Source: Acholoe squamosa (lineage: Eukaryota; Annelida; Polychaeta; Phyllodocida; Polynoidae). Taken from it: a stretch of DNA of 64,000 bases. Shown in pieces: positions 53,486 through 63,364 of this stretch. The DNA lies in assembly GCA_949317995.1 (NCBI GenBank), contig OX439045.1:40381693-40445692 (forward strand), given 5' to 3'. Position 1 is the stretch's first letter. The number at the start of each line of letters is the position of its first letter. The notes beneath the pieces are model-generated. The model searched no databases and was not told the DNA's origin. It saw only the letters and a program-made list of their open reading frames with translations. Made by a program: the position numbers and the translations under genes.

Positions 53486-56207
53486 TTATAACACGGTTAG
53501 CGAGTTTTCAGTGCCGAAAATGGATAATATGAGTTCCTATATCTCGCGATAAAAGCACCCAAAATTCACGGCGGAGGGACAGCGGGGCGGACATCTTGAA
53601 ACCTACCTTGACACGAAAGTAAATCCTCCATTTTTGGAGCTTATGTACCAAATATAGCGAAATGCTTTGGACATAACATAGTTGAAACCATATTCTACCT
53701 CTCTGTCGACTAGATTCCTTGATATTATGCCTGTATTTGATATAAAAAATTATTAAACTTTCGAATCGAGTGACTTGCCGTGCGTCTTCACCATTCTGTC
53801 AACACTACAGGTGCTGCCGCCTGGTGTGTACAGAATGGATTATAGTTTAGACTGGCGCAGCTCTGTCTCGACGTGTTCGCAGTAGTAAACCTACGAGAAG
53901 GGGAGTTGGAGGAGCTCGCCAGCTTAACCATACGTCAACATGAAACCAATATGGCGGAGGGCCGTCTTGCCGACTTGCATAAGAAATCAATGGATTCTAT
54001 CATTTTTAAAGATAAATACTAAGAATTAATGGTGGAAACCATGTTATAAGCGCAATATATAATGCATAGACTTGCCCTCGTTGGCTTCATGGGGTTCATA
54101 TAAGCATTCGCCTACGGCTCATGCTTATATCACCCCCTGAAGCCAACTCGTGCAAGTCTATGCATTATATATTACTTACCTACAAATCCTTGGTATTACA
54201 GTAAGAGTCACGGTATTTGAGAGTACAGCACTTTCCCATGTGAGCTTACAGAGACATCTCTGTTATAAAACATAAACTTCTTACAGTGCGGGAGCCGCTA
54301 ACATGTATGTAGGTGGGTCAGGTCGTCAGAAAGTGTAAGATTTTGCCCTTGAAGGCCCTTAAAAATTGATTTTCTAACTACTTTATATAACCCTAACAAA
54401 TTTGTGAAGCTACATCCCCTCAGCTCAGAAAACCAAAAAAATACCGACTTAGGACATCCGGTTCCATTTTTATTGTTTGTTTTGTGTCATGTAACGTCCG
54501 GTACCAAAATGATGAAATAGAGGTAATCAAAGTTACTGTCAGTAATATAGAATGTCCCATTATGCAAAGCAAACACATGCAATAGCAAGGCCAATATGTC
54601 TATTATTGACTTCAATTACGAAATGGAACAAAATTTGAGTTATGCATGCAAAGTAGACTGCCTCTTACATGATGATAAAAGTACCGGACATTATGTAACG
54701 TCCGGTACTTTTATAAGAATTATTTCATGTAAGCTGCTCTCACATGGAGACAGATGCTGATAGACACACAATTTTTTCACCAAAGTAGGGGATAATAGGT
54801 CCCTTTATATAGGTAATAACAAAAATGTTGAAGCTTTATTTTTTCCATGTAATATAACTGATTTAGATTTAGGTACTGGACGTTACAAATTACAGATTTC
54901 CATTTTCAAAGACACATAATGAAAGATTCTCATTCAGTAACATGTCCAAACCTCATGGAAATGATACCTATAATCATAAACAATATAAAAAATAACTTTG
55001 GGATAACCCAGATGTTCTTTATTCAATACAGGACACTTGTAAAAAATACAAAAAGTCAAAAAAGAAAAACTTTGGCCATTTTTTTCACTTTGGCAGGCTA
55101 CAAGTCTAGCAGTTTTTGATGCATGACCACATATTAACATTTTTCTGATAGCCCTAAGTCTTCTCTATCAAATGAGTCTATGTAAGGCAAGATTGGTTTA
55201 CAACTTCTTTCTCCAGAGCCATAAGAGTCCAAAATGACCCCCCAAACACAAAATCTACTGCTTTCTGGCGACCTGACCCAGGTATGTGTATTACAATACA
55301 CATCATGGTCATGTGACCCATTGGTGACGTCATAGATTCAAAATAGTATTGTAAACAAGTCTAATGGCGAGTTATGCACATCGTTTGCGGGTAAATTCTA
55401 TTGCATTTCCCTAATAAACCATGAGATAGGTGCAAAGGAACACTCGTATGAAGGATGAGTTTGGGGTATCGCACTTGCAGTCTGCCGCACTTGCAGAAGA
55501 TCGAACCTTATATGGATGTAATATATGATGAATAGACTTGCACGAGTTGGCTTCTGGGGGTGAAAGAAGCATGAGCCATAGGCGAATGCTTCTATGAACC
55601 CCATGAAGCCAACAAGTGCAAGTCTATTCATTAAATATTGCCCTTATAACACTGTTTCCTCCATTAATTCTTAGTATTTACCTTTAAAAATGATAGAATC
55701 CATTTATTTCTTATGCCAGACGACAAGACGGCCCTCCGCCATTTTGGTTTCATGTTGTCATATGGTTAAGCTGGTGAGCTCCTGAAAGTCCCACTCTCAT
55801 AGGCCTACTACTGAGAACACGTCGAGACAGAGCTGCGCCAGTCTAAAATATAATCCATTCTGTACACACCAGGCAGCGGCACCTGTAGTGTTGACAGAAT
55901 GGCGAAGACGCACGGCAAGTCGCTCGATTCGAAAGTTTAATAATTTTTTATATCAAATACAGCCATAATATCAAGGAATCTAGTCAACAGAGAGGTAGAA
56001 TATGGTTTCAACTATGTTATGTCCAAATCATTTCGCTATATTTGGTACATAAGCTTCAAAAATGGAGAATTTACTTTCGTGTCAAGGTAGGTTCCAAGAT
56101 GTCCGCCCCGCTGTCTGTCCGCCGTGAATTTTGGGTGCTTTTATCGCGAGATATATGAACTCATATTATCCATTTTCGGCACTGAAAACTCGCTAACCGT
56201 GTTATAA
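53486..56207. mobile_element. foldback element with ~690-bp inverted arms
   Basis: The left arm (53486-~54176) and right arm (~55518-56207) are highly similar inverted copies starting TTATAACACGGTTAGCGAGT. The inner end of each arm is itself a ~115-base hairpin (about 54056-54172 and 55527-55640) built from GCATAGACTTGC and AGCCAACTCGTGCAAG-type halves. The 1.3-kb centre has only short frames. No target duplication is certain. It has no transposase, so it is non-autonomous. Confidence 0.8.
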
Positions 56208-56681
56208 TACTCTGTAGTCTAGGTACTGCTGCCCTACTGATAGACAAGTATTTGAAGTCAACAACTATTAACAATGACATTCTATGAATGTAATATATGA
56301 TGATTATGGGCCTGTGGATTCCATAATTTGATTAACATTTCCCAATCAGACGTACCTACACCTGGATAGACACCCAGTCTCATTGGAGGATCGGTTCTCT
56401 GCTTTATCTTTGAACATGGCCCAGAAAGGTAATTGAAATTGGAATAAACAAATCCTACTACTACATTAAGTACTTCAAATAAATCATTCAGATGTCTGGA
56501 AAGTGGATGTTACTGACGCTATAGAGGGGAGAACTATCTACTACAAGAACATACGGATATACACTCCCCTTAAGCATAGCAGTGGACAAGAGGAGAGAAC
56601 TCTAAAAGGAATGTGATTAATGATGCATGGCACCTTTGGATGCTTGAGTGTGTTTTCTCTGCCGTTGCCCATTAGGAACAT

Positions 56682-56685
<4 letters not shown>
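56208..56685. other. unassigned sequence
   Basis: Nothing recognised. Confidence 0.35.

Positions 56686-56736
<51 letters not shown>
56686..56736. repeat. (TA)n tract left of the Ngaro element
   Basis: About 50 bases of TA repeats run into the left end of the A1 repeat. Confidence 0.9.
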
Positions 56737-56738
<2 letters not shown>

Positions 56739-56949
56739 AACTATATACACTCGTGTATATTTATATAATTAGCCGCGGACGGTTAGGGACTACTTGCAGC
56801 TCGTAAGGATACCAATGATGTCATAGTATGACGTCACAGTCAACAACCCACTGGTATAAAAGAGGTGGTTTCAAAGTAACCGTCAATTGGCTCGATTCAC
56901 CTGTACAGGTAACACCACGCTGGGTGTTCCCTGGAAATTTTAAATTTTA
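56734..56949 (+). repeat. split direct repeat A1
   Basis: 216 bp, matching 61148-61363 with about seven substitutions. It includes the promoter motifs at 56829-56862. Confidence 0.93.
56829..56862 (+). promoter_or_regulatory. Ngaro promoter: CRE plus TATA box
   Basis: TGACGTCA (56829-56836) lies 18 bases upstream of TATAAAAG (56855-56862), placing a likely transcription start near 56890, ahead of the Gag-like ORF. The same motifs recur in A2 (TGGCATAAAAG variant there). Confidence 0.65.
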
Positions 56950-56991
56950 AAGCAGTTTTTTCCGGATTATTGCTTGGATATCGGCTCAAGC

Positions 56992-58047
56992 ATGGGGAAA
57001 AGAACTACTACAGGTGCAAAGAATAAGGGTTCGGCGAAAAAATCGGCTAAATCGGCTAAAACGGACCGAGAATCGGCCAATTTGGGATCTTCGAGCAGTT
57101 TAACTTCTCTATGTGGGGGTCTGGAGCCCTTGCAGCCTAACACGCCACAGGCTTTAGAGAGTGAGACTGCTGACCAGACGAGGCTGGACTTGATGGAGGA
57201 AGACCTTTTGGATATAAAGAAAATGCTGCGGGACGTTATTGCTAGCCAAGGGGCCCGTAAGGACAAGATGAATCCGTTGAGCGGACCGGACAGCGGGGCG
57301 GCGGGAGCACGTGCATCTGTATACAAACAAGATTCGAGAGACGCGAAACCAAGGCGACGGGTGCGTGGTCTACAGCGGGACGTTGACAACGACAGCGTCC
57401 ATAGCAACCAAGATGGCGGCGAGTGGACCAGAGCAGGACGTAGAGGTCGTCAAACGAGATCGAAATCATCGTACACTGCTCGTCACAGGAGTCCCAGCTC
57501 GTCAAGAGGGTTGTCAATGGACTCGTCTATCCATCGCCATCACGCCAAGCAAAAAATTGGTGAGTTTGACCACGAACAATTCATTAAAAAACGTGATAAG
57601 GTCGACAGCATTGAGAAACTTGTATTGGTCAATATCAAATTCATTATAGATTATTACAAGGATGGGGACGATGTGGAGGGCATGCTCAGGCACCTCCAGA
57701 TGTTGGTTGAAAAATCAGACACGAAAATTTTCACTGTAAAAGCCTTAGTAGCATATGACAAGTCCGTTAGGGACAGAGCCAATACTGATGGTTTAGATGC
57801 CTTTGCTATGATTGAAAATTCGGATATTCTCCGTCATTTGTCCTATGACGGAACAGTACAGGCCCAGAAGGCTTATTCCACTAAGTCGAAAAATTCTGGG
57901 AAATTTAAAGTATCTACAAATTCATGTTATGCCTTTAACAGGGCTGAGGGATGCACTAGGGATCCCTGCAAATATAGACATGTATGTAGCTCATGTACCA
58001 AATCAGGCCACAGTAGAGTGGACTGTCAAGTAAACAAATCTGACTAG
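56992..58047 (+). CDS. gag: Ngaro ORF1, Gag-like protein
   Basis: 351 residues from the first ATG at 56992 (the frame is open a few codons upstream). Its likely role is RNA binding and particle formation. The first half is basic and Ser/Thr-rich with a short coiled-coil-like stretch (LDLMEEDLLDIKKMLRDVIA). The middle has an ordered helical part. The C-terminus carries two adjacent zinc motifs: a CCCH finger, C-x8-C-x4-C-x3-H (CYAFNRAEGC then CKYRH), and a CCHC knuckle CSSCTKSGHSRVDC. It ends in GAC TAG, and the next ORF continues in the same frame. Confidence 0.85.
   Translation: MGKRTTTGAKNKGSAKKSAKSAKTDRESANLGSSSSLTSLCGGLEPLQPNTPQALESETADQTRLDLMEEDLLDIKKMLRDVIASQGARKDKMNPLSGPDSGAAGARASVYKQDSRDAKPRRRVRGLQRDVDNDSVHSNQDGGEWTRAGRRGRQTRSKSSYTARHRSPSSSRGLSMDSSIHRHHAKQKIGEFDHEQFIKKRDKVDSIEKLVLVNIKFIIDYYKDGDDVEGMLRHLQMLVEKSDTKIFTVKALVAYDKSVRDRANTDGLDAFAMIENSDILRHLSYDGTVQAQKAYSTKSKNSGKFKVSTNSCYAFNRAEGCTRDPCKYRHVCSSCTKSGHSRVDCQVNKSD
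58045..58047 (+). other. in-frame TAG between ORF1 and ORF2
   Basis: ORF1 and ORF2 share a reading frame; the context GAC TAG G resembles the readthrough stop used between gag and pol in gammaretroviruses. Twelve sense codons precede the next non-ATG start-like codon at 58084 and fourteen precede the ATG at 58090. Confidence 0.7.
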
Positions 58048-58089
58048 GATTGTACAGGTGACCAGGTTCCTATATGTGATAGTGTGTTG

Positions 58090-60069
58090 ATGCCAAAATC
58101 ATGTATAGTAGGTTTGGTAGATCCTGGTTCGCCTCCACCCGTTGCTCCAGCTCAGGGTGTTGGTTTAGATTGTGCTGGAGTGGTAGAATTTGTCCCCCCT
58201 AGTGATATCGGTGTGGCAAATTTACAAATGGAATGTGAAAATGATATTAATATTAAGGCTGACTCCGTCGGTCTGGATGTACCATATAGTGGCCCAGTAC
58301 AGGGCAAGGTTAAACCACTGTTTACGGTTGCTATTAATAATTTACCTAGCATCGAAGTGTATGATAGCTGTATAAATGGTGTGTGCAATTGTGTTCATTA
58401 TGTCAATGGGAAAAAGTCCCAAATTTTACCTTGCAGAGTGGCCCCATTTTTAACCCAGAAAGGAGTTATTAATATAAATGATAAAGAGGCACTATTCTTA
58501 TGGCAAGGTTTTGTTGAGGGGTTCAGGATAGTTGACCCTGACTGCAATACTTCTTATGATTGCAGAAATTATAAGTCCATTCTTGAAGGAAACTTCTATA
58601 ATGAATTTTGTACCATATTGCGAGAGGAGTTAGAGGCGGGTCTGGTGTCCAAAGTTGAAAACAAACCTAAGTGCATCCACTCCCTGGGCGGTGTGGAGAA
58701 GTCAAATGGCAAGCTAAGGCCTATAACTGATTGCAGTATGCCGGAGAAAGTTTCCATTAATAACTATATGGACAAGACTAGTTCTACCTTCTCTTACAAT
58801 AATATTGGTACGGTCACAGCTCAGTTAGATAAAAATGATTTTATGAGCGTAGTAGATTTAAAATCTGCCTATAGAACTATTAATGTTTATGGCCCCCACA
58901 CTGGTATGCAAGGATTTAGGTGGGATTTTGGTCAAGGTGAAGGTTTCTATGTGAGCAACAGGTTAACTTTTGGACTCAAATGTACCCCTTATATATTCAA
59001 TAGAATATCTGATTTTATTGTGGAAGTGGCCAAGAGCTATGGTGTAAAAAGGTTGGTCAATTATCTAGATGATTTTATCATAATTGCTGATACTTATGGT
59101 GAATGTTTACGTCAGAGGAATATCCTCATGGAATGCATGCAGCATATGGGGTTTGTGGTATCGAGGGAAAAAGTAACGGAACCTTCACAAACCTGTAAAT
59201 TTCTTGGAATTAATATAGACTCTGTTAATTTGGAATTATCCTTACCTGAAGATAAGGTGATTAAAATGAGAAATATTTTGATGGAAAATGTTAACAAGAG
59301 ATTTATTTCTAAAAAGAATCTTGAAAGGATAGGTGGTCTAATGTCCTTCTGCTCGCAGGTGGTTAAGGGTGGTAGGACCTTTAGCAGACGAATTTTTGAT
59401 CTCTGCGCTCGGGCCAGACCCGGAGGTTATATTAGAGTATCAGCTTGCACTCGCCAGGATATGCAGTGGTGGCTAGATTTTTGTGGAGTTTTTAACTGTA
59501 AGAGGTTAATTCTAAATGATATGGTTGATACACCTATGTACTCCGATTCATCTATTAAGGGCTTTGGAGCTTGGATGGGTAAAGATTATTTATATGGTGA
59601 CTGGACATCTCATGATAAATTCAACCTACTTTCAGGCCATTTTTCCCTCCCTCCTATAGTGGACAACTTAAAGAATCATCATCGTAATATTAATGTATAC
59701 GAATTATATCCTGTCATGATGGGGTTAAAGCGCTGGATATCTAATTATAAAGATAAAAGAATACATTGTATAACAGATAACATGCAAGTGCTAGCTAGGA
59801 TTAATACGGGCAGGTCTAGGAACAAACTTTGTATGGAGTGGCTAAGAGAAATTTTTTGGCTTTGCTTCATCAATAATGTGGAGGTGTACACAACTTATAT
59901 TAGGTCAGAAGATAATATCCTGGCCGACCAACTATCTAGACTTGCTTACAAGGGTATTCCGATTAAATGTATAACCTCTCTCCATGAAAATGATATGTGT
60001 TGCTTTAATTCCAGAGTGGGAGAGATTACTAAACAGAAAAAGGTTACTTTTAGCCCAGAGTGTGTCTGA
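58090..60069 (+). CDS. Ngaro ORF2, reverse transcriptase-RNase H
   Basis: 659 residues from the first ATG; the frame is open back to the TAG at 58045. Counting from 58084: reverse transcriptase with SVVDLKSAYR (catalytic D258), RLTFGLKCTP (~293) and YLDD at 327-330; RNase H with D488 (MYSDSS), E540, D565 (CITDNM) and D615 (NILADQLSR). This is the RT type of DIRS-order elements, with the 'LDDF' RT box. No methyltransferase domain follows. The first ~115 residues contain a Cys-rich segment of unknown role. It overlaps ORF3 by 86 bases in another frame, so the recombinase is made by re-initiation, frameshift or its own ATG. Confidence 0.93.
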   Translation: MPKSCIVGLVDPGSPPPVAPAQGVGLDCAGVVEFVPPSDIGVANLQMECENDINIKADSVGLDVPYSGPVQGKVKPLFTVAINNLPSIEVYDSCINGVCNCVHYVNGKKSQILPCRVAPFLTQKGVININDKEALFLWQGFVEGFRIVDPDCNTSYDCRNYKSILEGNFYNEFCTILREELEAGLVSKVENKPKCIHSLGGVEKSNGKLRPITDCSMPEKVSINNYMDKTSSTFSYNNIGTVTAQLDKNDFMSVVDLKSAYRTINVYGPHTGMQGFRWDFGQGEGFYVSNRLTFGLKCTPYIFNRISDFIVEVAKSYGVKRLVNYLDDFIIIADTYGECLRQRNILMECMQHMGFVVSREKVTEPSQTCKFLGINIDSVNLELSLPEDKVIKMRNILMENVNKRFISKKNLERIGGLMSFCSQVVKGGRTFSRRIFDLCARARPGGYIRVSACTRQDMQWWLDFCGVFNCKRLILNDMVDTPMYSDSSIKGFGAWMGKDYLYGDWTSHDKFNLLSGHFSLPPIVDNLKNHHRNINVYELYPVMMGLKRWISNYKDKRIHCITDNMQVLARINTGRSRNKLCMEWLREIFWLCFINNVEVYTTYIRSEDNILADQLSRLAYKGIPIKCITSLHENDMCCFNSRVGEITKQKKVTFSPECV

Positions 60070-60937
60070 AAATATGAGGAGGGCAAGGAAACAACAGCTT
60101 AACAGGTATAAAGAATTTTGTAATAAATTTACTTTATCTAAATTTCCTTGTTCTCCCTCACAGGCTGCTACATATGCAGTATATTTATCTGAATATATGA
60201 AACCTTCTTCTGTAAGGAATTATTTATCGTCCATTTGGTATTATCAAAAGCTTAGGGGTGGCTTAGACCATAGCGGTAATTTCATGCTAAAAAAGGTGTT
60301 GGATGGTATTGATAGGAATTTTGCTGTTCCTACTAGGGTTATTCACCCATTGAGTCCAAAGGAAATGTTATGTATTAGATCGTATTTGGATCTCTCCAAC
60401 AGGGCTGCTTTGAAATTTTGGTTAGCTATTCTCTTATGTTATAGAGGTGTCCTCAGGATAGGACATGTTGTATCTTCTCCCCATACACTAAGGGTAGGTG
60501 ATGTTAAAATATTTAAAAGTTATGCTAGTCTGCGCATTAAAACGTCTAAGACTGACCAGCTTGGTGGCCATTCTTTTAACATATACTTATGTAGGGATGA
60601 TACCTCACTGTTATGTCCGTGTAAAGACTTAGGAAAATTGTGCACAGGTAGGGCTGTGAGTGATTTGTTATTTAAAATTAATGGTGTTCCTCTACAGTAC
60701 AAATATATTAATTCGAGGTTGAAGTCTTTATCTCTACGTGCTGGTATCAAAGGTTCAGTCTCCACTCACTCACTTAGGCATGGTGGTGCTACCATGTTAA
60801 AGGACGCAGGACTTAGTATAGATTCTATTAAAAAGAAGGTAAATTGGAAATCAAATTCTGTTTTTACGTATTTATATGACTATAAAAAAGAACTCTTAGA
60901 ATTAGATAGACTTTGCCAATCTCAATCGCATTGCTGA
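59984..60937 (+). CDS. Ngaro ORF3, tyrosine recombinase
   Basis: 317 residues from ATG 59984. It integrates the circular cDNA by site-specific recombination. An N-terminal SAM-like core-binding domain (about 30-115) is followed by the catalytic domain: first arginine in YRGVLRIGHV (R154 or R158), lysine in IKTSKT (~186-189), the H-x-x-R box HSLRHGGAT (H262, R265), W288, and a terminal tyrosine in TYLYDY (296-300). All conserved catalytic residues are present. The start overlaps the end of ORF2 by 86 bases. Part of the first 30 residues may be dispensable overlap-encoded sequence. Confidence 0.93.
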   Translation: MKMICVALIPEWERLLNRKRLLLAQSVSENMRRARKQQLNRYKEFCNKFTLSKFPCSPSQAATYAVYLSEYMKPSSVRNYLSSIWYYQKLRGGLDHSGNFMLKKVLDGIDRNFAVPTRVIHPLSPKEMLCIRSYLDLSNRAALKFWLAILLCYRGVLRIGHVVSSPHTLRVGDVKIFKSYASLRIKTSKTDQLGGHSFNIYLCRDDTSLLCPCKDLGKLCTGRAVSDLLFKINGVPLQYKYINSRLKSLSLRAGIKGSVSTHSLRHGGATMLKDAGLSIDSIKKKVNWKSNSVFTYLYDYKKELLELDRLCQSQSHC

Positions 60938-60981
60938 TTGGTATGTGTTTGTTCACATGTGTTTGGCGTGTTCAGGTGTTT

Positions 60982-61150
60982 GGCATGTATGGTGCTGATA
61001 GCCCCAAGGTCAGTAACCCACCAAACTCATGTGTCTGTGATATGATCATTTATTATACTACTGTATCATATATTATTATTACCATATATATCAACATTAT
61101 TATTATCGTTATTACCGGTATTATTATTCCCTGGTAGCGAGATAACTTAT
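60982..61150 (+). repeat. split direct repeat B1
   Basis: 169 bp, matching 61487-61655 with two or three substitutions; directly joined to A2. The short frames in B1 and B2 (ending ..ITGIIIPW) are repeat by-products. Confidence 0.93.
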
Positions 61151-61363
61151 GGAACTATATACACTCGTGTATATTTATAAAATTAGCCGCAGATGGTTAG
61201 GGACTACTTGCAGCTCGTAAGGATACCAATGATGTCATAGTATGACGTCACAGTCAACAACCCACTGGCATAAAAGAGGTGGTTTCAAAGTAACCATCAA
61301 TTGGCTCGATTCACCTGTACAGGTAACACCACGCTGGGTATTCCCTGGAAATTTTAAATTTTA
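61148..61363 (+). repeat. split direct repeat A2
   Basis: 216-bp copy of A1. The B1/A2 junction ACTTATGG is the presumed circle junction and recombination site. Confidence 0.92.
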
Positions 61364-61486
61364 CTATTGTTAATACTATTGTTATTATATTTATTCTGTA
61401 CTATTGTTATTATACTATTGTTATTATATTATGCATTTTACTGGCTATGCTTATTGTCAACTAATTATTATAGTTGTTTTAATAAA
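61364..61486 (+). other. unique spacer between A2 and B2
   Basis: 123 bases of TATTGTTAT-like low-complexity sequence, not found elsewhere in the element. In the standard A1-ORFs-B1-A2-B2 layout A2 and B2 adjoin, so this is unusual. Confidence 0.7.
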
Positions 61487-61650
61487 GGCATGTATGGTGC
61501 TGATAGCCCCAAGGCCAGTAACCCACCAAACTCATGTGTCTGTGATATGATCATTTATTATACTACTGTATCATATATTATTATTACCGTATATATCAAC
61601 ATTATTATTATCGTTATTACCGGTATTATTATTCCCTGGTAGCGAGATAA

Positions 61651-61655
<5 letters not shown>
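61487..61655 (+). repeat. split direct repeat B2
   Basis: Right end of the Ngaro element, merging into a (TA)n tract. Confidence 0.92.
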
Positions 61656-61693
<38 letters not shown>

Positions 61694-61696
61694 ATA

Positions 61697-61737
<41 letters not shown>
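61653..61737. repeat. (TA)n tract right of the Ngaro element
   Basis: About 85 bases of TA repeats with a few TG interruptions; with the left tract it likely formed one microsatellite before insertion. Confidence 0.9.
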
Positions 61738-61740
<3 letters not shown>

Positions 61741-62719
61741 AATCGTTGTACAATGTTTTCTCCTTTCCCTCTACATGAACATCTGTGAAAGCTTCCGCAT
61801 TGCGCTGTTCATTAGGAAGGCACCCATGAGTCGGGATTCACTGTGTAGCACTAGCGGCAATATAATGTTTTCTTGTTAATCCTTTGCTTTAATAGGGATA
61901 TACCTAATAATAAAAAAGAGGCATTAAATGCAGGCTAAATCTATTTAAAGCACTCACAAAATAGGAAGAATTATACTGATATAGGATTCAAAAGGCCTTT
62001 GCGTTTCACCGATGCCAATACCACTGGATGGTTATAGGCTAAGTACATACTGATCAAGAATTCACTGGAGGTATGCTGAGATAGTCCCTGGGTAGGAAAG
62101 GCTGATTAAAAACTACAGACCTTTATTCTGTTACCGGCGAACAACGATGATAACAACACAGCCAAAATGTCAGAGTCTGTACAACGATTGAACTAAAGAA
62201 GGCATACTTAGGGGTCCTTCTTTTATCTTAGAATATATTGACCGTGGGGGAAAAGAAACACGCACACTCACATTAACTGCAGGAAACCATTTAAAAAACA
62301 AATATCAGAGGAAAAACACCTTTTTACATATTGAATCTATTCCACAAAAAAAAAACATTGAAATTATGTTCTGGGTAATTCGACACAATCCGCTTTCTTT
62401 TGTTCCTTAGACCCTCATTCCTCAATGTTTATATGTTATTTGTTGTGATTGAAGCTCCATATCACATTTCCGGCAAGCAATGTCGATGGTACTTTTGTTA
62501 CTGTTAGTTTTAACAATTCGTTTTTTCTTAATTCAATAGGGATTTGTCTGTGCTTTGTCAGCAATGTTGAAGGTCAGTTTTTCCTAATAAGTGTGGCCAC
62601 AAAGGGGATATATGAGAAGTTGGATAGAGATACAGTTATAATATACAATTTAAAACCAAAGACTATAATGATGTACAGGTCTATGCGTTTGGTGCATAAA
62701 ATGTTATTCTTGTAATACC
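61738..62719. other. unassigned sequence
   Basis: Nothing recognised; an 88-codon frame (62449-62715) has no motif. Confidence 0.35.
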
Positions 62720-62801
62720 CATAGTCCACTGGGCCTCTTCGGCCGACTTTTGTATAGGAAATGTATGGCCAAAGTTGGCCGAAAAGGCCCAGTGGACTAT
62801 G
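62720..62801. repeat. inverted repeat, 31-bp arms, 20-bp loop
   Basis: Arms 62720-62750 and 62771-62801 (CATAGTCCACTGGGCC outermost) pair with two mismatches. It could be a small foldback element or a structured RNA. Confidence 0.85.
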
Positions 62802-63243
62802 AGTCTTAGCGGAATTATTTGAGCGGATTATTTGAGAAGCTGTCAAGAGTGATGTGCCGCACCGGCCATTCAGCATCCATTATTATAGCAGCACTATTTC
62901 AGGAGAAGGTATCAGGTAAATGGTTTCAAGTCTGTACTCTCTTTGAGATAGCAAAAACCTTTCTTAGAATGCACATGACCTACCACTGACGTCAGGCTTG
63001 AACAATAAAAACTCAGCAGCAAGATATAGAATTCAGAAAGGTGTCCACGTGAAAATGTTTAAAAGTGTACCTTCTTCTAGAAAATGGATAACAAATGTCT
63101 CTAAGATCGGCCCTTGTTTGTAGGGAAGGGTCGGGAAACATGAAGCACCTGTCTCTTTTATTTGGCTTTTTTCATAACTATCCTACCTTCCCACTGTCAT
63201 TTACTTCACTCTGATTTGTGTATCAGCTAGTCCTCTTATACCA
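62802..63243. other. unassigned sequence
   Basis: Nothing recognised. Confidence 0.35.
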
Positions 63244-63364
63244 TCCCACTTGGCATAAAAACGTTGTTTTTTTTTACGTTAAAACATTTCTATTGGTTTC
63301 CCTGTTGGTTATTTGGTTGAAAATCGGTTAAAAAACGTTTAAAAACGTTTTTTGCCAAGTGGGA
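63244..63364. mobile_element. small MITE, 121 bp
   Basis: TCCCACTTGGCA (63244-63255) and its exact complement (63353-63364) bound an AT-rich interior with inward-facing AAAACGTT motifs. No clear target duplication. Confidence 0.7.

Larger units (their letters stand above)
56734..61655 (+). mobile_element. complete Ngaro-like tyrosine-recombinase retrotransposon, 4.9 kb
   Basis: It has split direct repeats in the order A1 (56734-56949), three ORFs, B1 (60982-61150), A2 (61148-61363), B2 (61487-61655); A and B copies are 216 and 169 bp in each place. The ORFs encode Gag-like, RT-RNase H and tyrosine recombinase proteins, with no integrase, protease or methyltransferase seen. Split direct repeats with a tyrosine recombinase define the DIRS order; lack of a methyltransferase points to Ngaro. 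It lies between two (TA)n tracts with no target duplication, as expected for recombinase-mediated insertion of a circle. A1/A2 and B1/B2 differ by only a few bases, so it is young. Confidence 0.93.

Noticed and set aside
60913..61642. ITGIIIPW-ending hydrophobic frames near B1 and B2 as small membrane proteins
   Set aside because: They are translations of the B1 and B2 direct repeats, which are non-coding termini of the Ngaro element.
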